Origin: Sulfitobacter sp. M39 | GTDB lineage: Bacteria; Pseudomonadota; Alphaproteobacteria; Rhodobacterales; Rhodobacteraceae | Assembly (NCBI RefSeq): GCF_021735935.1 | Contig: NZ_WMDZ01000001.1 | Span: 434,001 to 498,000 of the forward strand | DNA: 64,000 nucleotides | Reading direction: 5' to 3' | Shown here: positions 46,410-54,549 of the stretch, in pieces | How the letters are laid out: each line of letters starts with the position of its first letter | Numbering within the stretch: position 1 is the first letter of the stretch | Translations under genes and position numbers: made by a program | The notes under the pieces: model-generated | Databases searched by the model: none | What the model saw: only the letters and a program-made list of their open reading frames with translations | What the model was told of the DNA's origin: nothing

Positions 46410-46452
46410 CCCTTTTCAAAAGATCGGCTATGTATCGTATATTTGAAAAGGG
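46410..46452 (-). promoter_or_regulatory. ahcY leader hairpin covering the Shine-Dalgarno
   Basis: On the ahcY mRNA, CCCTTTTCAAA (46452-46442) pairs perfectly with TTTGAAAAGGG (46420-46410) around a 21-base loop. The 3' arm contains the AAGGG ribosome site, whose last base is 8 bases before the ATG. Folding would hide the site. It does not match SAH, SAM-II or SAM/SAH riboswitch layouts as I know them. Confidence 0.55.
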
Positions 46453-46509
46453 CCGTAGCACTTTGATGCGGTGATCTCAACGGTGGCGGTCAAGCGTCAC
46501 ACGAAACGG

Positions 46510-46812
46510 TTACTCTGCCGAAGCGACGATCATCTCGTCCGTGGTCATCCCCGCCATCCAGTTGGCCCCCTGCGCGGTGACGCAGGCCATCCCGTTCGAC
46601 AGGGTCTTTACAGCAGACCATGTGCCTGTGTCATTCGAGGCCCAGATTTGGACCGCGCCGTCGTCCTGGCCTTCAACCGGTGTTTCGCCGTACCAATCCA
46701 CCAGAGACGCCTTAAGCTCTTGCGCGGACATGCAGACATCGTTTGCCATTGCAGGTGCGGCCACGGTCCCGAGGCCAAGTGCGAGTGTAAGAGCGGAAAT
46801 AACAGGTTTCAT
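46510..46812 (-). CDS. Small exported protein of unknown function
   Basis: A 100-residue protein with a clear Sec signal peptide (cleavage near PAMAND) and a ~78-residue mature part holding two cysteines (DVCMSAQEL and GMACVTAQG), likely a disulfide. AAGGAG lies 6 bases before ATG 46812. The remaining features are a small beta-rich pattern (AVQIWASNDTGTWSAV) and the end MTTDEMIVASAE. I do not recognise a family. It is divergent from the HD hydrolase gene and upstream of ahcY on the same strand. Confidence 0.8.
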   Translation of the reverse strand: MKPVISALTLALGLGTVAAPAMANDVCMSAQELKASLVDWYGETPVEGQDDGAVQIWASNDTGTWSAVKTLSNGMACVTAQGANWMAGMTTDEMIVASAE

Positions 46813-46883
46813 GATCGTCTCCTTCGTGGGAAGAACACGGCGAAACCCGCAAATGTTCCACGTGTCAAAGGCAGAGCAATAGA

Positions 46884-47477
46884 ATGGCGCAGCAATCCCG
46901 TGCATGGCAACGTATGTTATCCGGCCGCAGGCTTGACCTGCTGGACCCGACGCCGGTCGATATAGAGATCGAGGATATCGCCCATGGGCTGGCCTTTGTC
47001 GCGCGGTGGAACGGGCAAACGCGGGGGGATTTTGCCTATTCCGTGGCCGAACATTCGCTGCTTGTCGAAACGATTTATGGCCGGATGAACCCGAAGGCCC
47101 CGACGAAGTGGCGGTTGGCCGCGCTGCTGCATGATGCACCGGAATATGTGATCGGCGATATGATCTCTCCGGTGAAGGCGGCGGTCGGGCCGGAATATGG
47201 TGCGCTGGATGACCGGTTGATGTCCGCGATCCACATCCGCTTTGGCCTGCCTGCGGCGCTGCCGAAATCGGTCAAGCAGCAGATCAAGCGCGCCGATAAG
47301 GTCAGCGCCTGGATGGAGGCGACGCAGATCGCCGGGTTCTCGGAGGCCGAGGCGTCCAAGTTCTTTGGCCGGCCCAAGCCCGATCTGATGGAGGGGCTGT
47401 CGATCATGCTGCGCCCGCCGGTGGAAACGCGCAATGACTTCACCGCGCGGCATCTGGATTTGCTGGGCGCGCTGTGA
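46884..47477 (+). CDS. HD-domain hydrolase (YfbR-like)
   Basis: A 197-residue HD phosphohydrolase. Metal ligands are visible in order: the His of AEHSLLV, the HD pair in ALLHDAPEYVIGD and a distal Asp in RADKVSAW. The arrangement resembles the YfbR 5'-nucleotidase-type family and may act on nucleotides; the substrate is not certain. It starts with ATG 46884 with a weak ribosome site and its stop overlaps the GNAT gene start as TGATG, so the two are a translationally coupled pair. Confidence 0.85.
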   Translation: MAQQSRAWQRMLSGRRLDLLDPTPVDIEIEDIAHGLAFVARWNGQTRGDFAYSVAEHSLLVETIYGRMNPKAPTKWRLAALLHDAPEYVIGDMISPVKAAVGPEYGALDDRLMSAIHIRFGLPAALPKSVKQQIKRADKVSAWMEATQIAGFSEAEASKFFGRPKPDLMEGLSIMLRPPVETRNDFTARHLDLLGAL

Positions 47478-47962
47478 TGGTCAAGGTCCGCCCGCCAATC
47501 GCGCTGGATGCCGGCAATATGGCACAGCTCCTGAACGAGATCATCACCATCGGGGGCACCACCGCGATGACCCGCCCTGTCACCGGCAAGGATCTGACCG
47601 AATGGATGTCCAGCAACGCCGATCAAAGCGCGTGGCATGTGGCGCTGGACGATCACGAAAACGTCGTGGGGTTCCAGTGGATCAACCCGCACCCCGATCT
47701 GCCGCCCGAGGCCTGCGACATCGCGAGCTTTGTGCAGGTTGGTCGTACCGGCCTTGGCATCGGGTCAGCGCTGTTTGATGCCACCGCGCAGGCAGCGGCA
47801 CGGCTGGGCTACGTCTGGATCAACGCCACGATCCGCGCCGACAACCACGGCGGGCTAACCTATTACCAAAGCCGCGGGTTTCGCGACTGGCATTATGACG
47901 AGGGGGTCTCGCTTGCCTCGGGTCAGGTCGTGGACAAGATCAGCAAACGCTACGACGTCTAG
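47477..47962 (+). CDS. GNAT-family N-acetyltransferase
   Basis: A 161-residue GNAT protein. The acetyl-CoA loop is seen in VGRTGLGIGSALFDATAQAAARLG (shortened motif R-x-x-G-x-G-x-A type) and the late strand-helix element DNHGGLTYYQSRGF. Substrate unknown. ATG 47477 lies in a TGATG overlap with the HD hydrolase stop. It ends 4 bases from the convergent regA stop, so read-through in either direction would produce antisense RNA. Confidence 0.87.
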   Translation: MVKVRPPIALDAGNMAQLLNEIITIGGTTAMTRPVTGKDLTEWMSSNADQSAWHVALDDHENVVGFQWINPHPDLPPEACDIASFVQVGRTGLGIGSALFDATAQAAARLGYVWINATIRADNHGGLTYYQSRGFRDWHYDEGVSLASGQVVDKISKRYDV

Positions 47963-47966
47963 CGCG

Positions 47967-48521
47967 TTACTGCGGGGACCGTTTTGCCAAGATGCGCTGC
48001 AAGGTCCGGCGGTGCATGTTCAGCCGCCGCGCGGTTTCGGACACGTTTCTATCGCAAAGCTCGTAGACACGCTGGATATGTTCCCACCGCACACGATCCG
48101 CGCTCATGGGGTTTTCCGGTGGTGGCGGCATGTCATCACCCGTAGCCAGCAGCGCGTTCACGATGTCATTGGCATCAGCGGGTTTTGACAGGTAATCCGT
48201 CGCACCGATCTTGACCGCGGCGACGGCGGTGGCGATGGCACCGTAGCCGGTCAGCACCACAACCCGCGCATCGGGGCGTTTGTCGCGCAGCACCTCGACC
48301 ACATCCAGCCCGTTGCCGTCCTGCAACCGCAGATCGACCACCGCATAGGCCGCGGGGCGCGCGGTCGCGATGGCCACACCGGCGGCGACGGAACCGGCGG
48401 TTTCTACGTCAAAGCCGCGCTTCTCCATCGCCTTGGCAAGGCGTCGCAGAAACGGTTCGTCATCATCCACCAGAAGGAGGGACCGATCCTCGCCGAGATC
48501 AAGCGCATTTTCCTGAACCAT
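47967..48521 (-). CDS. regA: Redox response regulator RegA/PrrA/ActR
   Basis: A 184-residue response regulator. The receiver has acidic residues LVDDDE, phospho-acceptor Asp63 (VVDLRLQDG), Thr in VLTGYG and Lys in YLSKPA; a Pro-rich linker leads to a Fis-type helix-turn-helix NVSETARRLNMHRRTLQRIL, nearly invariant in the RegA/PrrA family. Phosphorylated RegA controls respiration, photosynthesis, carbon and nitrogen fixation genes according to redox state. GGAGC lies 5 bases before the ATG. It is downstream of the SCO gene, with the kinase divergent, the standard Rhodobacter layout. Confidence 0.95.
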   Translation of the reverse strand: MVQENALDLGEDRSLLLVDDDEPFLRRLAKAMEKRGFDVETAGSVAAGVAIATARPAAYAVVDLRLQDGNGLDVVEVLRDKRPDARVVVLTGYGAIATAVAAVKIGATDYLSKPADANDIVNALLATGDDMPPPPENPMSADRVRWEHIQRVYELCDRNVSETARRLNMHRRTLQRILAKRSPQ

Positions 48522-48596
48522 ATCATGCTCCGCTGGTTGAATGTTGTACCGGGACTTTATCCAGATATGTGGCGGTGGCCTAGCTTGGTCAAACTT

Positions 48597-49217
48597 TTAC
48601 TGATGTTCCACAAAGCAGGCGACCTTGTCGGCCAGCTGCTCTGGCGGGACATCGCGGCGGAAGAAATCAACGAAACCTTCGCCCGGCATCACCAGATAGC
48701 TGAAGGTCGAATGATCCACGAGGTAGTCTTCGCCTTCATCCTCATGCGCCTTGTAATAGGTGCGGTAGGCATCGCTTGCCGCTTTGACCTGTGCGGGCGA
48801 TCCGGTAAGGCCGATCATCTTGGGGTGCATGTTGGCGGCGAAATCTCCAACAACTTCAGGGGTATCGCGGGTAGGATCGACGGAAATGAACACCGGCGTC
48901 ACGGACATACCGCGCGTTTCCAGCTCATCCACGGCGCGGGCGTTTCGGTCCACATCCAGCGGGCAGACGTCCGGGCAGAAGGTATAGCCAAAGTAAACGA
49001 GGCTGGGTTCGGTGATCACATCAGCGTCCGTCACGGTCTGGCCTTGGGCGTTCACCAGCTCGAACGGCCCGCCCAATTCGGCACCACCGGCCACGGCAGA
49101 GTTCTTGCACTGCGCGTATTTGTCGCTGTCGCCATCGGTCCGGTATACCAGCATCAGGGATACCGCCAGAAACGCCAGCACGACCAACACCGCGCCAATT
49201 GCCAACACTCTTCTCAT
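48597..49217 (-). CDS. SCO1/SenC/PrrC-family copper chaperone
   Basis: A 206-residue membrane-anchored thioredoxin-fold protein: N-terminal helix VLAIGAVLVVLAFLAVSLML, copper ligands in FGYTFCPDVCPLD and the distal histidine in VDHSTFSYLV. SCO proteins deliver copper to the CuA site of cytochrome oxidase, and SenC/PrrC also influences the Reg/Prr system. ATG 49217 is preferred since AGGAGA lies 7 bases before it; an in-frame ATG at 49223 touches the ribosome site. It is followed by regA after 75 bases and is divergent from regB. Confidence 0.92.
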   Translation of the reverse strand: MRRVLAIGAVLVVLAFLAVSLMLVYRTDGDSDKYAQCKNSAVAGGAELGGPFELVNAQGQTVTDADVITEPSLVYFGYTFCPDVCPLDVDRNARAVDELETRGMSVTPVFISVDPTRDTPEVVGDFAANMHPKMIGLTGSPAQVKAASDAYRTYYKAHEDEGEDYLVDHSTFSYLVMPGEGFVDFFRRDVPPEQLADKVACFVEHQ

Positions 49218-49316
49218 ATTCATTCTCCTGCGCGGTTAGGCGCTCTTGATCCCGGTCGGACACAGACCTACGCTTTCCCTTTATCAACGTAACCGACATT
49301 TTGAAAAGGTGCGCCG

Positions 49317-50714
49317 ATGACGCAGGCCGCTAACATTCCCGTGGGTAGAGGCCTGGGCAAGGGCGCGCGTGCCAACTGGATCCGCCTGCGCACGATGATC
49401 GTGCTGCGGTGGGTGGCGATTGCGGGGCAACTGACGGCGATCACCGTCGCGCAACGCATCTTTGGCCTGCAGTTGGAACTGGGGCTGTGCTATTTCGCGA
49501 TTGGCGTGTCGGTGATCGGTAATCTGATCGCCATTCTGGTGTTTCCCGAAAACAAGCGTCTGTCTGAATATGAAAACCTGCTGATGGTGCTGTTCGATCT
49601 GGTGCAGCTGGCGTTTCTGCTGTTCCTGACGGGCGGGCTGCATAATCCGTTTTCGCTGCTGTTGCTGGGGCCGGTGACCATCTCTGCCACGGCGCTGAGC
49701 CTGCGGTCGACCATCGTGCTTTGTGGCACAGCCATTGGGCTGGCGACGGGGCTGGCGCTGTTTCACCTGCCGTTGATCACACAAGATGGGGGCGTGCTTG
49801 AGCTGCCGGGCATCTTTATCTTCGGCATCTGGATCGCGCTGGTGATCGCGATTGTGTTTTCTACCGCCTATTCCCGCCGCGTCACCACCGAGATCCATTC
49901 AATGGCCGACGCCTTGGCCGCCACCCAGATGGCGCTGGCGCGGGAACAGAAGCTGACCGACCTTGGCGGCGTGGTTGCCGCTGCCGCGCATGAACTGGGC
50001 ACGCCCCTTGCCACAATCAAACTCGCCAGCGGAGAGTTGTTGAACGAACTGCAAGACCAGCCCGATCTGGCCGAAGATGCCGCGTTGATCCGTGATCAAG
50101 CCGACCGGTGCCGCGATATTCTGCGCGACATGGGGCGGGCGGGCAAAGACGATCTGCATCTGCGCCAAGCCCCCTTGATGACGGTGCTTGAAGAAGCCGC
50201 AGAACCGCACCGGATGCGCGGCAAGACGTTTACCTTTACCCTCGGGCCAGATGCCGGGGACGCCGCCGACCAGCCCGCGATCCTGCGCCGACCAGAGGTT
50301 ATCCACGGCCTGCGCAACCTGATGCAGAACGCGGTGGATTTCGCCGTGACCACGGTCTGGGTAGAGGCGAACTGGTCTGACACCGTAATCTCGATCCGGA
50401 TATTTGACGATGGTTCCGGCTTTCCGCCGCATATCCTTGGCCGCATCGGTGACCCTTTCATGCGGCGGCGCCCCTCGGACCGCAGCAACGCGCAGCGCCC
50501 TGAATACGAAGGCATGGGGCTTGGGCTGTTCATCGCCAAAACCCTGCTGGAACGGTCCGGTGCCGAACTGCGCTTTGCCAACGGGCCGGACAGCGCCCCC
50601 AAAACGGACACCCCCGTCGGTGCGGTGGTCAAGGTCACATGGCCCCGCGAAAAGTTGGACGCGCATCACGGCGAAACGCCCCTGCCCACCGGAGAGAACA
50701 CGCGCTTCACGTGA
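49317..50714 (+). CDS. regB: Redox-sensing histidine kinase RegB/PrrB/ActS
   Basis: A 465-residue sensor with six membrane helices, the quinone-linked motif GGLHNPFSLL in the periplasmic/membrane part, the phospho-acceptor His225 in AAAAHELGTPLA, and redox Cys265 in QADRCRDIL, both at the residue numbers known from Rhodobacter capsulatus RegB. The ATPase domain has an N box (LRNLMQNAVDFA), DDGSGFP and GMGLGLFI. Under oxidising conditions Cys265 and ubiquinone lower kinase activity. AAGG lies 8 bases before the ATG. It is divergent from the sco-regA pair. Confidence 0.96.
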   Translation: MTQAANIPVGRGLGKGARANWIRLRTMIVLRWVAIAGQLTAITVAQRIFGLQLELGLCYFAIGVSVIGNLIAILVFPENKRLSEYENLLMVLFDLVQLAFLLFLTGGLHNPFSLLLLGPVTISATALSLRSTIVLCGTAIGLATGLALFHLPLITQDGGVLELPGIFIFGIWIALVIAIVFSTAYSRRVTTEIHSMADALAATQMALAREQKLTDLGGVVAAAAHELGTPLATIKLASGELLNELQDQPDLAEDAALIRDQADRCRDILRDMGRAGKDDLHLRQAPLMTVLEEAAEPHRMRGKTFTFTLGPDAGDAADQPAILRRPEVIHGLRNLMQNAVDFAVTTVWVEANWSDTVISIRIFDDGSGFPPHILGRIGDPFMRRRPSDRSNAQRPEYEGMGLGLFIAKTLLERSGAELRFANGPDSAPKTDTPVGAVVKVTWPREKLDAHHGETPLPTGENTRFT

Positions 50715-50834
50715 TCCCAGCGGCAGCGGCGTGGCGGCAGCAAAGACGATCTCGGCGCGTTTCCGCGGCAGGTCGCTCGGCGGTTAATTAACTGTTAACT
50801 ATTTGGGCGCTTAACTGAGTGGAACCCTAAAGAA

Positions 50835-52358
50835 TTGAGTCTCGCCGTGGCTTCCACCTTCGACATTGCGCTCGTGATCTTTGCCATTCTTTCGAGTGGC
50901 TATATCGCCTACCTCTGGCTCGACAACGCAGAGACAGCCGACAAGGCCGATCCGCGGGGGGAGCCCGAGCTGTCCTATCTTTTCGACCACGGGGTGTTGC
51001 AGCATGCCTCTGGCAGGACAGCGCAGTTTTGCCCGCTAGAGGCGGGGTTTCACGAATGGTCCGACTTGCATCACAACGTGTCAGGTCGCTTCGCGATGTT
51101 CCCCGACAAACCCCCTTCGACCCCTGAAGGCCAGCTGATCGTCCCGGCCACCGACCCCAAAATTCACACCCTGATCCGCATCACCTGGGAAAAGCAGCTG
51201 TGCCGCGTGGTGGTGCTGGATCCCAATGATATGGGCGTAGATATCCGGTCCGAAGCCGAAGTGACGCTGGCGCGTGTCCGGTCCAATGTCTCTGTTCCGA
51301 TTTGGCATACAGACCGCGATAACCGGCTGTTGTGGTATAACGACGCCTACCATGAATTGTTCAGCCAGTGTCATCCCGGTCAGGCCATTGAAACCCAACG
51401 GCTGTTTCCCTGTGATTTTTTCGACGCAACGCACCGGCTATCTTTGCGTGACCAGTCCACGGGGACGAAAAACTGGTACGCCGTCACTCATACCGCTACG
51501 CGCAACTCCAATTGTTATCAGGCGACCTGCATCACCGCATTGGTCCGCGCCGAAGAGGCGCAGCGCAATTTCGTCCAGACACTGACCAAGACCTTTGCGC
51601 AGCTGTCCATCGGGCTCGCGATTTTTGACCGCAAAAGTCAGCTGGTGCTGTTTAACCCAGCGATAATCGACCTGACCGGATTAGGGGCGCAGTTCCTGAG
51701 CGCCCGTCCCGCGATCCAGACCTTCTTCGACAAGCTGCGCGAGACGCGCAAAATCCCCGAGCCCAAGGATTATGCCACCTGGCGCACCACCGTGTCAGAG
51801 CTGATCAGCGCCGCCCATGATGGCCGCTATGAAGAGATATGGTCGCTTGATTCAGGGCAGACCTTTCGGGTTAAGGGCAGGCCGCATCCCGACGGGGCCA
51901 CGGCCTTTCTGATAGAGGATATCAGCGCCCAGGTCAGCCTGACCCGCACCTTCAGGGCAGAGCTGGAACAGGGGCAGGCGATGCTTGATACGCTGGACGA
52001 TGCCATCGTCGTCTTTTCGTCGTCGGGTATCCTGACCTTCTCTAACACCGCGTATAATGACCTTTGGGGTGTCGATCCCGACATGACCTTTGCCGATATC
52101 TCTATCCACGATGCCATTCAGGGCTGGCACCGCCGGTCCGCCCCCAATTTGCTGTGGCAAGAGATAGAGGATTTCGTCACCAACCGCGAAGACCGCATGA
52201 AGTGGAGCATGCCGCTGTATCTTGCCAACGGGACAGAGCTGGCCTGCCTGTTTTCCCCCATCGTCGACGGGGCCACGCTGATCCGGTTCCACCAGCCGAA
52301 AAAGCCGGTGGCAGAGATTGAAAACCCCGAGACCGAGAAACCGCCACAAGACGCCTGA
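50835..52358 (+). CDS. Membrane-anchored PAS-domain sensor without kinase domain
   Basis: A 507-residue protein with one N-terminal helix (IALVIFAILSSGYIAYLWL) and at least three PAS-like regions: about 150-240 (PIWHTDRDNRLLWYNDAYH), 245-360 (GLAIFDRKSQLVLFNPAI) and 375-490 (AIVVFSSSGILTFSNTAY). No histidine kinase, GGDEF or EAL domain follows, unlike most PAS sensors. The start is a TTG at 50835 (AAAG nearby) or GTG at 50847. It sits between regB and tsaE in the same direction, so it may feed a separate kinase or work by protein contact. Function unknown. Confidence 0.8.
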   Translation: MSLAVASTFDIALVIFAILSSGYIAYLWLDNAETADKADPRGEPELSYLFDHGVLQHASGRTAQFCPLEAGFHEWSDLHHNVSGRFAMFPDKPPSTPEGQLIVPATDPKIHTLIRITWEKQLCRVVVLDPNDMGVDIRSEAEVTLARVRSNVSVPIWHTDRDNRLLWYNDAYHELFSQCHPGQAIETQRLFPCDFFDATHRLSLRDQSTGTKNWYAVTHTATRNSNCYQATCITALVRAEEAQRNFVQTLTKTFAQLSIGLAIFDRKSQLVLFNPAIIDLTGLGAQFLSARPAIQTFFDKLRETRKIPEPKDYATWRTTVSELISAAHDGRYEEIWSLDSGQTFRVKGRPHPDGATAFLIEDISAQVSLTRTFRAELEQGQAMLDTLDDAIVVFSSSGILTFSNTAYNDLWGVDPDMTFADISIHDAIQGWHRRSAPNLLWQEIEDFVTNREDRMKWSMPLYLANGTELACLFSPIVDGATLIRFHQPKKPVAEIENPETEKPPQDA

Positions 52359-52409
52359 TCCGCCGCTTTCGCCTTGCAGCACACCACTGCGCCCAAGTAA
52401 CCTTGGCGC

Positions 52410-52880
52410 ATGGCATCACACGCATTTGACCTTACGCTGCATGACGCAGACCAAACCGCCCGATTGGCCGTGACCCTTGGGCGCGCGCTGACTGCGGGCG
52501 ACGTTGTTTTACTGACCGGCGACGTTGGCGCGGGCAAGACGCATTTCGCGCGGGCGCTGATCCAGTCGCTGCTGGCGGTGCCCGAAGACGTGCCCTCGCC
52601 CACGTTCACGCTGGTGCAGACCTATGACGCCCCCGCCGCCGCGATCTGGCATGCGGATCTATATCGTCTGACCTCTGTCTACGAGATCGAAGAGCTGGGG
52701 CTGACCGATGCGTTCAGCGACGCCATCTGCCTTGTGGAATGGCCCGACAGGCTGGGCGATCTGCGCCCCGAAGACGCGCTTGATCTGACGTTGACGGTCA
52801 CCGGCGACGACACACGGCGGCTCTCTGCCACGTGGAACGATGATAAATGGCCCGAAAAACTGGGGGCATGGCGCAAATGA
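52410..52880 (+). CDS. tsaE: tRNA threonylcarbamoyladenosine biosynthesis ATPase TsaE
   Basis: A 156-residue P-loop protein: Walker A TGDVGAGKTHFARA, PSPTFTLVQTY, and WHADLYRLTSVYEIEELGL followed by LVEWPDRLG. TsaE supports the TsaD/TsaB complex in making t6A in tRNA. Its stop overlaps the following kinase gene as ATGA. This tsaE-kinase-uridylyltransferase order is a conserved alphaproteobacterial cluster. No strong ribosome site is evident before ATG 52410. Confidence 0.95.
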   Translation: MASHAFDLTLHDADQTARLAVTLGRALTAGDVVLLTGDVGAGKTHFARALIQSLLAVPEDVPSPTFTLVQTYDAPAAAIWHADLYRLTSVYEIEELGLTDAFSDAICLVEWPDRLGDLRPEDALDLTLTVTGDDTRRLSATWNDDKWPEKLGAWRK

Positions 52881-53881
52881 GCGACCGTATGACCGCTATG
52901 GACAGTTTCCTTGCCGATGCGGGGTGGGCACAGGCGCGGCGCGATCTGCTGGCCGGGGACGCATCGAACCGCCGCTATGACCGTCTGACCCTTGATGATG
53001 ACCGCACCGCCGTGCTGATGGACGCCCCCGCCGACAAGGGTGAAGACGTGCGCCCCTTTGTCCGCATCGCCGAGTGGCTGCGCGCCCAAGGGGCCAGCGC
53101 GCCCGAGATTTACGCGCAAGACGCAGGCAACGGCTTTCTGCTGATCGAGGATCTGGGCGATGACCTGTTTGCGCGGCTGATGGTCCAATCGCCCGCGATG
53201 ACCCTACAGCTTTATACCGCCGCGACCGACTGTCTGCTGGACCTGCACAAGGCCCCGCCCCCCGATCTGCCGCTCTGCGATGCCGATTGGCTGACAGAGG
53301 CGGCACAGATGGTGTTTGACTGGTACGCCCCCGACAGCGGCGCCGCGGCGGAGTTTAACGCCCTTTTCACCCCGCTGGCCCGTGCGCTGGACAATAGCCC
53401 CCGCGTGATCATCCTGCGCGATTACCACGCTGAAAACCTGTTGTGGCTGCCCGAGCGGACGGGCTCTGCCCGCGTGGGGCTGCTGGATTTCCAAGACGCG
53501 CTACAGGGCCACCCCGCCTATGATCTGGTGTCGATCCTGCAAGATGCGCGGCGCGATGTAACACCGCAGATCGAGGCGGCGATGATCGCCCATTATATCC
53601 GGCTGAGCGGACAGGAAGATGCCGCCTTCCGCAGCGCCTATGCCTTGCTTGGCCTGCAACGCAACCTGCGGATCTTGGGGATCTTTGCACGGCTTTGTCT
53701 GCGCGACGGCAAGGCGCATTACGTCGATTTCATCCCCCGCGTTTGGGGCTATGTGCAACGTAACCTTAATGATCCGGCGCTTGCCCCCTTGGCCAATGTG
53801 CTGCGTCCCGCCCTCCCCGCGCCGACCCCCGATTTTCTGAAGGATTTGAAAGCCAGATGCGCCACGCCCCAGATGCCGTGA
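52877..53881 (+). CDS. amgK: Cell-wall recycling sugar kinase, AmgK-like
   Basis: A 334-residue aminoglycoside-phosphotransferase-fold kinase: AGDASNRRYDRL, FLLIEDLGDDLFARL, ILRDYHAENLLWL (catalytic loop with HAEN) and GLLDFQDALQGHPAYDLVS (metal Asp). In Pseudomonas and relatives AmgK phosphorylates N-acetylmuramate/glucosamine at C1 and its neighbour MurU uridylates the product, bypassing early peptidoglycan precursor synthesis. The gene starts in an ATGA overlap with tsaE and its end overlaps the MurU-type gene by 25 bases. Function assigned from family and neighbour. Confidence 0.87.
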   Translation: MSDRMTAMDSFLADAGWAQARRDLLAGDASNRRYDRLTLDDDRTAVLMDAPADKGEDVRPFVRIAEWLRAQGASAPEIYAQDAGNGFLLIEDLGDDLFARLMVQSPAMTLQLYTAATDCLLDLHKAPPPDLPLCDADWLTEAAQMVFDWYAPDSGAAAEFNALFTPLARALDNSPRVIILRDYHAENLLWLPERTGSARVGLLDFQDALQGHPAYDLVSILQDARRDVTPQIEAAMIAHYIRLSGQEDAAFRSAYALLGLQRNLRILGIFARLCLRDGKAHYVDFIPRVWGYVQRNLNDPALAPLANVLRPALPAPTPDFLKDLKARCATPQMP

Positions 53882-54549
53882 TGATGTTTGCCGCCGGCTT
53901 CGGCACGCGGATGCAACATCTGACCAAGGACCAGCCCAAGCCGATGATCCCTGTCGCGGGCAAGCCGTTGATCGACCACGCGCTTGATCTGGCGCGCGGT
54001 GTCGCGCCGCGGCGGATCGTCGTGAACCTGCACTATAAGCCCGACGCGCTGCTGGATCATCTGGCAGGGCGCGACGTGCAGACGATTGTGGAACAGCCCG
54101 ATATTCTGGAAACCGGCGGCGGGCTCCGCAATGCGCTGCCGCTTTTGGGCGACGGGCCCGTGTTTACCATGAACACCGATGCAATCTGGGCGGGCCCCAA
54201 TCCGCTGTCCTTGCTGGCGGACGCATGGGATCCCGACAGGATGGATGCGCTGCTGATGGGCGTGCCGGTGGCGCAGGCCGTGGGGCATGGGGGCGACGGA
54301 GACTTTACGATGGGCACCGACGGCGCGTTGAAACGCGGGCCGGGGGTTGTCTATGGCGGGGTGCAAATCATCAAAACCGACTTGTTAGAGACGATTTCAG
54401 AGCGTGCATTCTCGCTCAACCTCTTGTGGGACGTGATGCTGGACCGCGGGCGGATGTACGGGCTGTCCTATCCTGGGCGCTGGTGCGATGTTGGCCACCC
54501 CGGCGGGATCACCCTTGCCGAAGACATGCTGGACGCCGCCGATGTTTGA
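53857..54549 (+). CDS. murU: N-acetylmuramate 1-phosphate uridylyltransferase, MurU-like
   Basis: A 230-residue nucleotidyltransferase: MMFAAGFGTRMQHLTKDQPKP is the pyrophosphorylase signature (here split over the first 30 residues), followed by KPLIDHALD, ETGGGLRNALP and FTMNTDAIW (metal-binding Asp). It would form UDP-MurNAc from the AmgK product. The start overlaps amgK by 25 bases and its stop overlaps addB by 8 bases. AAGGA lies 12 bases before ATG 53857, longer than usual; ATG 53881 is a less likely alternative because it drops residues before the signature. Confidence 0.87.
   Translation: MRHAPDAVMMFAAGFGTRMQHLTKDQPKPMIPVAGKPLIDHALDLARGVAPRRIVVNLHYKPDALLDHLAGRDVQTIVEQPDILETGGGLRNALPLLGDGPVFTMNTDAIWAGPNPLSLLADAWDPDRMDALLMGVPVAQAVGHGGDGDFTMGTDGALKRGPGVVYGGVQIIKTDLLETISERAFSLNLLWDVMLDRGRMYGLSYPGRWCDVGHPGGITLAEDMLDAADV

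Noticed and set aside
45025..46446. A 473-codon open frame on the plus strand opposite ahcY
   Set aside because: It is antisense to a fully conserved enzyme; GC-rich codon bias keeps the opposite frame open. The translation is rich in His/Arg/Gln/Asp without recognisable domains or a ribosome site.
46402..46500. SAH, SAM-II or SAM/SAH riboswitch before ahcY
   Set aside because: Only a simple inverted repeat is visible; the conserved cores of these riboswitch classes are not recognisable, so only the hairpin is reported.
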